From assembly GCA_947474445.1 (NCBI GenBank), contig CANJJY010000074.1, positions 1 through 13,707 on the forward strand: DNA of 13,707 nucleotides, in the 5' to 3' direction. The stretch is from Oligoflexaceae bacterium. GTDB taxonomy: Bacteria; Bdellovibrionota_B; Oligoflexia; Oligoflexales; Oligoflexaceae. A program made the translations under genes and the position numbers. Positions 1 to 6,398 of this stretch are shown piece after piece. Under the pieces are notes generated by a model. It had not been told where the DNA came from. It did no database searches and worked only from the letters and a program-made list of their open reading frames with translations. The number at the start of each line of letters is the position of its first letter. Position 1 is the stretch's first letter.

Positions 1-348
1 GGTGTGCGGATACCTGAATTCTCAATATATTCGGAATGTTAGTGATTTAAATTCAAATCTCAGGCTGTCGCAGATCTGATGAGCCGAGAATTTCAGCGAC
101 TTACACATTTATGAGCAAGAGGGAGGTTGATGAAAGCCTCATAAACTCCTGTCGAGACTTTATTCATGTTCCGGTCTATCGAAACTGGAAAGGATCCGCA
201 TGAAAACACATTTATCTTTTTATTAACAGATACTTACAGAGACGATGACCAGCTGACCCAAGTGGATTAGTCCTTGCTTCATTGGCCCCGTGTCATGGAT
301 CTCAAAGCGACAGCGATTGACGGCAATCTAAAGTGTTTTTTGAGATTT
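1..348. other. Non-coding stretch, no gene recognised
   Basis: I see no credible gene here. The stretch is AT-richer than the coding regions that follow. Two tiny reading frames begin with ATG AAA behind good purine-rich ribosome-binding sites: one at about 130 with four codons, and one at 200-226 with eight codons plus stop. Both are too short to call as genes. The window begins inside this region, so its left neighbour is unknown. Confidence 0.5.
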
Positions 349-354
349 TATAAT
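349..354 (+). promoter_or_regulatory. Candidate -10 box for the SGNH lipoprotein gene
   Basis: A perfect TATAAT sits 29 bases before the start codon at 384, inside a T-rich segment. No good -35 box lies at the normal distance. A TTGACG at 317-322 is 26 bases away, which is too far. Transcription from here would give a leader of roughly 20 bases. Sequence match only. Confidence 0.4.
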
Positions 355-383
355 TTTCCAACTCCAGCTCCTAAGGAATCGTC

Positions 384-1253
384 ATGTTCAAGTTGTCTCT
401 GGCTCTCTGTTGTCTTTCTCTCCTCTCGATCGGGGCCTGTAAATCATCTAACGATTCAAAAACCGACTCAGCGAATCCTGCGAGCAAGCCGACCGGAAAT
501 GAATACCTCGCGCTTGGCGATTCCATTGCGTTTGGTTATAGCCCGCTCCCCCCTTACACCCAAGAATCGGTCGATCAAGGCTTGTTCGTCGGCTATCCAG
601 AAGTCATCGCTAAGAATATGGGCCTGACCCTGACCAGTGCCGCCTGCCCAGGCGAAACCACATCCTCTTTCATCGATCCGACCAAGATCGACAATGGTTG
701 CCGCACGGCTGAGCCTCGTTTCCATAAAGCTCTTAAGGTAAACTACCAAAGCAGCCAGCTTGATTTCGCCCTTAAGTTCTTGAAGGAACACCCAGGAACC
801 CGCCTGGTGACCATCAATTTGGGCGGTAACGATCTGCTCCTGCTTCAAACTCTCTGTGACAAAGAAGCTAATCCACTTCTCTGTAAGTTAAGCCAAATTC
901 CTAAAGCGACTCTAACTCTGGCTGATAACTACATCAAAATCATCCGAGCGATTCGCGATGCGGGCTACAAGGGTGACCTCGTCGCCACCACCCAGCCTCC
1001 CCTCGATTACAAAGATCCGATCCAACAAGTTGCTCTGATCACCATTCGCAATGAAATTGTGGTTTTGGCTAGTTTAACCGGAGCCAAAGTCGCCGACTTC
1101 TTTGAGACGATGCGCGTTGCGACTGAGCCTTTTAATGGTCTCTTGTGCGACGGTGACTTTCTGATTCGCATGCCGGACGGCACCTGCGACAAGCACCCTT
1201 CCTTGAAAGGCGCTGAAATAGCAGCAAAGACCGTGATGGATTTGCTCAAGTAA
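384..1253 (+). CDS. SGNH/GDSL-family hydrolase, predicted lipoprotein
   Basis: Probable serine esterase or lipase of the SGNH/GDSL superfamily, anchored by lipid to a membrane facing the periplasm or outside. The 289-residue product starts with a signal peptide ending in a lipobox (SIGA|C, Cys19), followed by a Ser/Asp/Lys-rich linker. Catalytic blocks are visible. Block I is ALGDSIAFGY with nucleophile Ser47. Block III is GGND with Asn149. Block V is D-K-H-P with Asp269 and His271. Block II is not clear to me. Several cysteines in the mature part could form disulfides, as in secreted actinobacterial SGNH lipases. The ATG at 384 is supported by AAGGA at 373-377. The gene stands alone, with a candidate TATAAT upstream and a terminator shared with the convergent gene. 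The substrate cannot be told from sequence; acyl esters or polysaccharide O-acyl groups are the usual targets of the family. Confidence 0.9.
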   Translation: MFKLSLALCCLSLLSIGACKSSNDSKTDSANPASKPTGNEYLALGDSIAFGYSPLPPYTQESVDQGLFVGYPEVIAKNMGLTLTSAACPGETTSSFIDPTKIDNGCRTAEPRFHKALKVNYQSSQLDFALKFLKEHPGTRLVTINLGGNDLLLLQTLCDKEANPLLCKLSQIPKATLTLADNYIKIIRAIRDAGYKGDLVATTQPPLDYKDPIQQVALITIRNEIVVLASLTGAKVADFFETMRVATEPFNGLLCDGDFLIRMPDGTCDKHPSLKGAEIAAKTVMDLLK

Positions 1254-1271
1254 GTCTCTACGCCAGCCAAC

Positions 1272-1309
1272 AAAAAAGCGGAATCGTCGATGACGAAACC
1301 GCTTTTTTT
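1272..1309. terminator. Bidirectional intrinsic terminator between convergent genes
   Basis: A run of six A's leads into GCGG, then TCGTC-GAT-GACGA forms the inner stem, followed by CCGC and seven T's. Two A-A mismatches separate the inner and outer stems. The A-tract and T-tract flank the hairpin symmetrically, so it can stop transcription from both sides. It lies 18 bases after the SGNH gene stop and 19 bases beyond the stop of the - strand TldD-family gene. Confidence 0.85.
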
Positions 1310-1328
1310 ATTGGAAATCAACTGAGAA

Positions 1329-3032
1329 TCAAGCCTTTTTCTTCGCTCGACCTCGGGCTGTTTTGCGGCGATACGTCCCGGTCCGCGGGATCTCCTCTTC
1401 TTGGCTTTCAAACCAGGGAAGAGGCATCGCGTATTGGGTGACCTTCGAAGGATTCTTAGCCTGCAGCTCGAGATTGCTGAGAAGTATCGCGGGCGCCACA
1501 GTCGATACGGCAATGGTTCCCGACTCAGCGCCACAGTAACCATTGTCGACGACATGTTCATTGCCGACCGCGATGATGTGAAGGAGACTGCTCAGCGGTG
1601 TACCGACGAAGTCGACCCCCCGCACGTATTTTTCTCGCCCATTGGGAAAGACCTTCACCGCGACTGCGATCTGACCGAGAAAGGCCTGAAAGTTATAGGC
1701 TTCCGTCTCAGTCTCTCCCCCTTCGACGTCGAGAAGAATCATCCCGTAAGGGACCTTTTGCCGCTTGATCTCCACGATCAGCTCCGCCTTGAGATCCTCC
1801 CAGGTATGTGAACTGTGGCTTTTGACGATGAGATTGGCCATCCGACTGATGGGACGCTCATCGCTATGATTGCGTGCGTGGCCATTGGAACTATGTTCCT
1901 GCTTTTCGATCGGACTCCGCGTCGTCAAAAATCCTTTCAATATCCCCCGCTCCACCAACGGTGCTCGCTCGGCTCGCGTGCCTTCATCATCGAAGGGATA
2001 ATGAGCGATGAGGCTTTTGCCTTCGAACGTTTTCAGAGTCGGATCATCGTAGATAGACAGATCACGATGCATGATCTTTTGCGAGACCTTGTCTTTGAAG
2101 GTACGACCTTCGCTCTCAGACAGCAGGCGCGATCCTTCGAGTCTGTGGCCGACGACTTCATGGAGGAAAAGACCCGCAGCCTTCGGTGAGAGCAGCACGG
2201 GGCCGGCAAAGGAAGTCATCTCATCGCCGTCTTCGACTTCTTTAAATTGCGCGATCTTTTCTTGAATATCTCGACGCAGCTGGCTCAGAGAAGGCAACTC
2301 CCTGCTTTTAGCCACGTGATGCACAATGCTGTAATCCTGATCAAGGCGCTTGGTGTGATACCAGAAATAGGTATTGAGGCTGTACACAGGTTCTTGCCAG
2401 ACTCTCTGCACGCCCTCTGAACTGATAAAGATCTTGGTCACCAGCTCAGCCGAAAACTCGACGAAGGAATTTTTGATCTCCGGGAATTTCTTGAAGATGA
2501 TACTGGCCTTCTTTACGTACTGACGCCAGGCTTCTTCATCCAGCTCGAACTTATGCAGGGGAGCGATGTCGATGCTTGGCGACAATTTTTCAAAGGAAGG
2601 CAGACCGCGATATTGATCGAGATAACTCACATCGCGCGAACGTTTACCATGGTAGCGAGAAACGGCGTCCCTAAATTTGGCATCGGTCAAACGCCAGAGA
2701 CAAAAGCGAAAGCTATCGAGATTGTTCTCGATCGGTAGATCGACGATTTCATAGGATTCGGATTCCTCGCTCTGTTCGCCTAAGCCGCCTTTGCTGGTGT
2801 GGTCATAGCGATAGCTCCCGACCCGCACATCGGCATAACAAACTCTCTTGTGTTCGCGCCGGTCTTGATAGAGGGCACCATAACGAGCCCAGACGTTGTA
2901 CGTCTCGATATCACGCACGAGATAACTGATGTAGTAGGGACGGGGATGACGAGGGGCACGGAGGCGAGACATCGATCGCTCGAGTTCGGATTCCATAGCT
3001 TTGATGAGTTGAGAGACTTTAGTTCGCGTCAT
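1329..3032 (-). CDS. TldD/PmbA-family metallopeptidase, long form
   Basis: Predicted zinc metalloprotease-like protein of the TldD/PmbA family, 567 residues. The family's metal site is visible: HEVVGH with His291, Glu292 and His296, and a downstream Cys500 in the YCGAESG context. This identifies it as the catalytic TldD type rather than PmbA, which lacks the HExxxH motif. E. coli TldD/TldE process the antitoxin CcdA and microcin B17; the substrate here is unknown. The protein is longer than E. coli TldD (about 480 residues) and ends in a basic Arg/Lys-rich tail. I see no signal peptide, so it is probably cytoplasmic. The start at 3032 is chosen over an upstream in-frame start at 3107 because AAAGGG sits seven bases before it and the extra residues look like translated leader. 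No PmbA partner is adjacent. It may be co-transcribed with the CcmI-C-like gene 163 bases upstream, although a weak promoter may lie between them. Confidence 0.88.
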   Translation of the reverse strand: MTRTKVSQLIKAMESELERSMSRLRAPRHPRPYYISYLVRDIETYNVWARYGALYQDRREHKRVCYADVRVGSYRYDHTSKGGLGEQSEESESYEIVDLPIENNLDSFRFCLWRLTDAKFRDAVSRYHGKRSRDVSYLDQYRGLPSFEKLSPSIDIAPLHKFELDEEAWRQYVKKASIIFKKFPEIKNSFVEFSAELVTKIFISSEGVQRVWQEPVYSLNTYFWYHTKRLDQDYSIVHHVAKSRELPSLSQLRRDIQEKIAQFKEVEDGDEMTSFAGPVLLSPKAAGLFLHEVVGHRLEGSRLLSESEGRTFKDKVSQKIMHRDLSIYDDPTLKTFEGKSLIAHYPFDDEGTRAERAPLVERGILKGFLTTRSPIEKQEHSSNGHARNHSDERPISRMANLIVKSHSSHTWEDLKAELIVEIKRQKVPYGMILLDVEGGETETEAYNFQAFLGQIAVAVKVFPNGREKYVRGVDFVGTPLSSLLHIIAVGNEHVVDNGYCGAESGTIAVSTVAPAILLSNLELQAKNPSKVTQYAMPLPWFESQEEEIPRTGTYRRKTARGRAKKKA

Positions 3033-3125
3033 AAGTATCCCTTTGAAGCAAAATCCAAGCCTGAAGCCCGGTTTTACCCGACGCCGCCGAGCGCCGCAAG
3101 GGGTCAAAATGCGCTATTTTGTCTT

Positions 3126-3154
3126 GCCATACGCCGACCATGACAGGCCGTCAA
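3126..3154 (-). promoter_or_regulatory. Weak candidate promoter for the TldD-family gene
   Basis: On the - strand, TTGACG (3154-3149) is followed after 17 bases by TATGGC (3131-3126). The -35 matches the sigma-70 consensus at five of six positions, but the -10 is poor. It would give a leader of about 90 bases before the start at 3032. It may be a chance match. Confidence 0.22.
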
Positions 3155-3195
3155 AGCCTTGTAGGACATGGCCGACACGAATTTGGACCCGTACA

Positions 3196-3645
3196 TTATT
3201 CGATACGTCGATCGATACGCAAAGTCACCCCTGAACCGCCAAATTTGACACCATCAACGATGCCTACGAGATCGCCAGGTTGATCCACTCCCGCCACTCC
3301 ATCACGGTCAAGACGAGCCTTTAAACGCATATTTTGCGGCAATGGCGCGTCAGGATTCATCATCGTCATTTTTTCACGAGTCAAAGTGAAGGTGAATGGC
3401 TGCGTAAAATCGGCTGACAAATGTTCTTTGACAGCGCCATACGGCATGGGTCGAGGACTATCGGCATCGTTTATTATGATGAAAAGAGTCGTGATCCCCT
3501 GCGCGCTGCCGGCGAGCTCGGGAGTCAATTCGATCGTTCCTTCGGCCAGAATGGGAGACTTCACGCCTGTGTCCATCGCGGAATAAAGCGCAAATCCAAT
3601 GATCACAAAGAAGATGAGGCCGCCCAGCCAAGCGATACGTTTCAC
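3196..3645 (-). CDS. CcmI C-terminal-domain-like membrane-anchored protein
   Basis: Predicted cytochrome c maturation factor of 149 residues. It has one N-terminal membrane segment (about residues 4-21) and a periplasmic beta-rich domain. The domain follows the pattern of the C-terminal part of CcmI/CycH: GTIELTPEL at about 36-44, then TLFIII, a MP..AV element, the long FTFTLT strand, MRLKARLDRDG and QPGDLVG (about 122-128). In full CcmI this domain follows a TPR region that binds apocytochrome c, and I see no TPR here. The start is a GTG at 3645, preceded by GGAG with seven-base spacing. An ATG further upstream at 3708 would add 21 residues but lacks this support and breaks the K-R plus hydrophobic signal anchor. 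It lies 1.4 kb from the main ccm cluster, separated by two oppositely oriented lipoprotein genes. The family assignment is from pattern recognition, not alignment. Confidence 0.75.
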   Translation of the reverse strand: MKRIAWLGGLIFFVIIGFALYSAMDTGVKSPILAEGTIELTPELAGSAQGITTLFIIINDADSPRPMPYGAVKEHLSADFTQPFTFTLTREKMTMMNPDAPLPQNMRLKARLDRDGVAGVDQPGDLVGIVDGVKFGGSGVTLRIDRRIE

Positions 3646-3994
3646 AGATAATCTCCTTGTCCAAGAAATGAGAGTTAAGAACATACCTGCCCCGCCGGCC
3701 GCAACCAAGCGTAAAGCCGCTCGTTCAGGCTCGGAATGAACCAGAAATTGCGCGGTCCCTCGACAGTTTTCCCCGCTCCTGACAGGGGGGGCGGGCCGTC
3801 TGCAGCCCGGCGCGAAAGAATTGACAAGGTCTTAACTAATTGATTTTATTAGAATAATACCACTTCAGCCCAGCGCCTGACGCCGCCCCGTAATAATTGG
3901 CGCGCTTCCTGCTTAAGCCTCCCTGTAGCCCTCTCTGTGGGCTCTGTTGAATCTGAAGCTGTTACCGTTCCTCCTGCTGCTGTTGAGGTAAACA
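3646..3994. other. Divergent intergenic region, 349 bp
   Basis: No gene recognised. It separates the - strand CcmI-C-like gene from the + strand lipoprotein gene and should hold promoters for both. A candidate + strand promoter is described at 3821-3850. A small hairpin (AGCCC at 3927-3931 with GGGCT at 3939-3943) would lie in that transcript's leader. A G-rich patch occurs at about 3784-3797. No convincing - strand promoter was found. Confidence 0.5.
3821..3850 (+). promoter_or_regulatory. Candidate sigma-70 promoter for the NPDGTP-repeat lipoprotein
   Basis: A perfect -35 TTGACA at 3821-3826 is followed by TTTTAT after 17 bases, or TTTATT after 18, in an AT-rich patch that contrasts with GC-rich flanks. 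The leader to the start at 3995 would be about 135 bases. Confidence 0.42.
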
Positions 3995-4546
3995 ATGCGA
4001 CTTGTCATGCACTCTCTTTATGTTTTCGGTCTCATCACAACTTTGATGGCCTGCAGTGGAGCAAAGTTTTCTGGGGCTCTCGGTGGACTCGGGGGCAAAT
4101 CCGATGCCGGAAGCACGCCACCTCCCGCTGCACCTGCGACCAATCCAGATGGAACGCCTATTACTCCTGGTACGGGAGGAACTGATCCAGATAAAAATCC
4201 AGATGGCACTCCCAAAACAGATCCAAATCAGCCCGGCGGTGGCGGCACCAATCCCGATGGAACGCCGATCAATCCCGGAACGCAAACTCCTGGCGGCACG
4301 ACACCTCCAGGCGGAACGACCAATCCCGACGGCACACCAACAACGCCTGGTTCAACACCACCGGGCGGAGCGATAACGCCGACGACCGATCCGAATGCCC
4401 CAGGCCAGGATCCCGAATGTGCCAGCAAAGGCACCTGCGAACCAGTTCAACAGCCTGACACCTGCATTTACTTCGGTATCGGTTGCACGAACGTACCGAC
4501 CAATCCCAACGATCCAAGTCAGAACGGTCCTTCGCAGAAGAACTAG
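3995..4546 (+). CDS. Low-complexity NPDGTP-repeat lipoprotein with C-terminal cysteines
   Basis: Function not recognised. The 183-residue product has a signal peptide with lipobox (LMA|C, Cys20), a Gly/Ser-rich segment, then a Pro/Gly/Thr/Asp-rich region with the motif NPDGTP at residues 50, 68, 86 and 110. The first three copies are spaced exactly 18 residues apart. The C-terminus holds four cysteines (142, 148, 157, 164). The first pair, in a C-x5-C arrangement, also appears in the lipoprotein encoded just downstream, which suggests related proteins. The repeat region is predicted to be extended and disordered, so a surface stalk or cell-wall spacer is possible, but that is inference. The ATG at 3995 follows GAGG at 3985-3988. 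The hydrophobic leader and lipobox make this frame convincing despite the low-complexity body. Confidence 0.82.
   Translation: MRLVMHSLYVFGLITTLMACSGAKFSGALGGLGGKSDAGSTPPPAAPATNPDGTPITPGTGGTDPDKNPDGTPKTDPNQPGGGGTNPDGTPINPGTQTPGGTTPPGGTTNPDGTPTTPGSTPPGGAITPTTDPNAPGQDPECASKGTCEPVQQPDTCIYFGIGCTNVPTNPNDPSQNGPSQKN
4142..4339 (+). repeat. In-frame coding repeats (NPDGTP units)
   Basis: Four NPDGTP-encoding units begin at 4142, 4196, 4250 and 4322. The first three are spaced by exactly 54 bases and the fourth by 72. Synonymous codons differ between copies (GAT or GAC, GGA or GGC), so the units have diverged at DNA level while the amino acid motif is kept. Confidence 0.8.
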
Positions 4547-4552
4547 GGCGAG

Positions 4553-4603
4553 GGCACGTGCCTTTGCTCACCCTTGCGATAAGAATCGCAAGGGTGAGCA
4601 AAG
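4553..4603. repeat. Long perfect inverted repeat with adjoining palindrome
   Basis: The arms at 4562-4580 and 4585-4603 are perfectly complementary over 19 bp with a four-base AAGA loop. The left arm is preceded by the 10-bp palindrome GGCACGTGCC (4553-4562), which shares one base with it. No T-tract follows on the + strand and no A-tract precedes, so it is not a standard intrinsic terminator. It begins six bases after the stop codon of the repeat lipoprotein and ends 124 bases before the next start. It could protect the mRNA 3' end, act as an unusual terminator, be a dispersed repeat element, or be a protein site. Confidence 0.85.
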
Positions 4604-4648
4604 CCAAGCAGGGGCAGTCGTTCAAAGCGCAAGACATGCCAAATATGC

Positions 4649-4676
4649 TTGACATGACGATGAAAACTGATAAAAC
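4649..4676 (+). promoter_or_regulatory. Candidate promoter for the second lipoprotein
   Basis: A perfect -35 TTGACA (4649-4654) is followed after 16 bases by TAAAAC (4671-4676), which is a partial -10 match. The predicted leader is about 45 bases. It lies downstream of the long hairpin, so the second lipoprotein gene could be transcribed on its own. Confidence 0.35.
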
Positions 4677-4727
4677 CATAGTGCGTCTACTTGACGCTTC
4701 ACGGCTTGAGTCATCACGAGGTCGAAG

Positions 4728-5087
4728 ATGAAGTTCTATAAAATAATGTTAGCCCTGATAGCGACTTTCGCTTTAGCGGGCGCCTGCAATAGTGCCCAAT
4801 TCGGTGGCAAGAAAAAATCTAAGGCTCCAGGCCCAGCTCAGCAGCCAATTCCCTGTGTCACGGGCAAAGACTGTCCTGATGTCCCAGGAACAAATAATCC
4901 AGATCCTAAAGACCCTGGTACCGATGATCCCCAAGTCTGTGCAGCTGAGCGAGCGAAGTGCGAAGACGCTACCTGTCGCGACAAGTGGAAGGCCTGCGAT
5001 CCCGATCAGCCGCATCAAAACGATGATCGTCCTGGACAACACGGCGATGTGCCGGCCCAACATGATCTCCCTACTCAACACCGTTAA
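4728..5087 (+). CDS. Small cysteine-rich lipoprotein with His-containing tail
   Basis: Function not recognised. The 119-residue product has a clear signal peptide and lipobox (LAGA|C, Cys20), followed by a Gly/Lys-rich stretch. The mature part contains six further cysteines (43, 49, 71, 78, 83, 90) and a hydrophilic tail with three QH pairs (GQH, AQH, TQH). An even number of cysteines fits disulfides in the periplasm or outside the cell; the Cys/His content could also bind metal, but no known site is recognisable. The C-x5-C pair and the Asn/Pro/Asp-rich linker resemble the preceding lipoprotein, so the two may be distant paralogues. The start at 4728 is supported by GAGG at 4718-4721. The stop codon overlaps the stop of the convergent - strand gene by three bases inside a TTAA. 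Confidence 0.85.
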   Translation: MKFYKIMLALIATFALAGACNSAQFGGKKKSKAPGPAQQPIPCVTGKDCPDVPGTNNPDPKDPGTDDPQVCAAERAKCEDATCRDKWKACDPDQPHQNDDRPGQHGDVPAQHDLPTQHR

Positions 5088-5395
5088 GCTTGATTCTCAG
5101 GCTGAGATTTAAGGCACTGTGGACAGGACCCCCACTCCTGCAAACAATGGGGACAAATGTGAATAACCTTTTCTTCTCCGTCCGCTCTAGCCTTGAAGGT
5201 TGGGGCGGTTTTTTTTTCTTTTACTTTGAAGCGCTTCTGGTCGGCGATGGCTTTTTTCAGGAGATAATACCCACCACCGATCAGAATCATGGGGAGCAAA
5301 AAGCGCCAGAAGGCGAGCAAGATGCTGAATCCACCGCGCAAGAGAAAAAGCGCGCCGAGGATGCCGAGCAAAATCTTGCCAAACCAACTGTTCAA
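5084..5395 (-). CDS. Small membrane protein with C-terminal zinc ribbon
   Basis: Function not recognised. The 103-residue product has two hydrophobic segments (about residues 6-19 and 24-45), a Lys/Arg-rich linker, and a C-terminal zinc ribbon: CPHC at 81-84 and CPQC at 91-94, spaced by six residues. The basic linker after the second segment suggests that the ribbon faces the cytoplasm. It is the last gene of the ccmF cluster. The start is a TTG at 5395 that overlaps the upstream stop codon (TTGA), with GAGGAGG a few bases before, so translation is probably coupled. Candidate roles are an assembly accessory or a metal- or redox-sensing membrane protein; position is the only link to cytochrome maturation. 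Confidence 0.78.
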   Translation of the reverse strand: MNSWFGKILLGILGALFLLRGGFSILLAFWRFLLPMILIGGGYYLLKKAIADQKRFKVKEKKTAPTFKARADGEEKVIHICPHCLQEWGSCPQCLKSQPENQA

Positions 5396-6090
5396 ATGAC
5401 CTCCTCACCTTGCGGCAGTTTCGAGCGGCTGCTGAAGGCAAATCCAAGACCAGCACAGAGGAGAACGACGCCGAGCACGGCTCCGATGATCCAAAGGCGC
5501 CCACGACCCTCAGGGATCCCGGTGAGGGTCGCCTTATAGGTCTGACCCTTAATACCATTCAACATCGTGTAGGTATCGTAAGTGCGACCAGAAAAAGATA
5601 CGTTTTTGCGAACCTCAAACGGAATCCCTTCTGATTGAACCTCAAGCGAATTCTGCCAGACGAACAGTCCGAGGCTGGCAAAGTCTTGATTGGGATTGAG
5701 GGTCAACTGTGACTGGCCCTGTGAGGCCGGAAGCTTGAAGCCAATGCTGATCATCTGATCGCCTGGCTGAAAGATTTTATCGATCGTCAATCCGCCGTCG
5801 GCCCCGAGCTTAAGCTCATCAGGAGCGAGACTATCGTGACCTTGAAAATCAATCGTTTCTTTGGGCAAGAGAACGGGAAAGACAAATCGCTCTGGTTCAG
5901 TTCCGGAATTGCTGACCAGAAATAGATATTCACCCCAAACGGCATCGACTCCGGGGAACATCACAAAGATATGCTTATCCGCGACGCGGACTTCTGCTTG
6001 CAGAAGGCTATTCCATGCCAAGGCTGGCATGAGAAGCAGGAAAGCGAGGAGGAGGGAGGGACTTTTGTTGCGAGAATCTGACGAGACCAT
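5392..6090 (-). CDS. Exported protein with C-terminal anchor, in ccm cluster
   Basis: Function not recognised. The 232-residue product has an N-terminal signal peptide (hydrophobic core about 12-26, likely cleaved near LQA at 30-32), a soluble domain of about 165 residues, and a C-terminal membrane segment (about 199-219) with a short charged tail. The soluble part reads as a beta-sandwich-like domain with repeated hydrophobic strands such as EYLFLVSN and RFVFPVLLP, and has no cysteines. The topology puts the domain in the periplasm, where CcmF and CcmH work. The start at 6090 is chosen because its ATG overlaps the upstream TGA (TGATG) and follows GAGGG; a longer in-frame start at 6195 lies inside the preceding gene. 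Position in the cluster suggests an accessory to haem attachment or cytochrome assembly. Confidence 0.8.
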   Translation of the reverse strand: MVSSDSRNKSPSLLLAFLLLMPALAWNSLLQAEVRVADKHIFVMFPGVDAVWGEYLFLVSNSGTEPERFVFPVLLPKETIDFQGHDSLAPDELKLGADGGLTIDKIFQPGDQMISIGFKLPASQGQSQLTLNPNQDFASLGLFVWQNSLEVQSEGIPFEVRKNVSFSGRTYDTYTMLNGIKGQTYKATLTGIPEGRGRLWIIGAVLGVVLLCAGLGFAFSSRSKLPQGEEVI

Positions 6091-6398
6091 CAATGCCCTC
6101 TTTCTTTCTGCTCGACGATCAAGCTCTGAAGATAGTCGAGCCGGCGCGCGGCATCGATATAGCGATTGGTGAGGTAGGCCTTGCGCTGATCCCACGTGAT
6201 CTTCATGATCTTTTTTTCGTGAAAAGATTTTTCATCTTCGAGATAGCGCTTCAAAATCGAGAGTTTAACGGCCTCAAGTTTTTCAGGTGAATTGACCGAG
6301 GCTGCCGCCTGCAAACGTCCGTCGCGCGCAAAGACAAAGGGACTCAGGATCACGAGCAAGGCCAAGACTGAAAGTCCTATGGAGAATACCAAGAGCAT
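6090..6398 (-). CDS. CcmI N-terminal-like membrane protein
   Basis: Predicted cytochrome c maturation component of 102 residues. It has one N-terminal membrane segment (about 2-24) followed by a charged helical region with a CcmI-like pattern: L-x-x-L-E-D-E-K ... K-I-T-W-D-Q-R ... Y-I-D-A-A-R-R-L. In CcmI the N-terminal part carries this kind of membrane segment and a leucine-zipper-like helix, and goes on into a TPR domain. Here the protein stops before any TPR. A separate protein encoded at 3196-3645 resembles the CcmI C-terminal domain. The ATG at 6398 directly abuts the ccmH stop (TAGATG) and is preceded by GGGAGG, so translation is probably coupled. The similarity is from motif pattern and gene position and is less certain than for ccmF or ccmH. 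Confidence 0.68.
   Translation of the reverse strand: MLLVFSIGLSVLALLVILSPFVFARDGRLQAAASVNSPEKLEAVKLSILKRYLEDEKSFHEKKIMKITWDQRKAYLTNRYIDAARRLDYLQSLIVEQKERGH

Noticed and set aside
200..226. Eight-codon ORF with a good ribosome-binding site, possible leader peptide
   Set aside because: Too short, no run of one regulatory amino acid, no attenuator hairpin after it, and 158 bases from the next gene.
317..354. TTGACG and TATAAT as a full promoter upstream of the SGNH gene
   Set aside because: The spacing of 26 bases is far from the usual 16-18, so only the -10 is kept as a candidate.
274..627. Open frame overlapping the start of the SGNH lipoprotein gene
   Set aside because: It is out of frame with the lipoprotein, has no domain-like sequence and lacks a ribosome-binding site; the overlapping gene has clear catalytic motifs.
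1401..2189. Open frames antisense to the TldD-family gene
   Set aside because: They mirror the coding frame of the - strand gene and show no protein family features.
4018..4679. Long - strand frames opposite the NPDGTP-repeat lipoprotein
   Set aside because: Their Pro/Gly/Val repeat pattern is just the complement of the coding repeats; no start signal or leader was seen.
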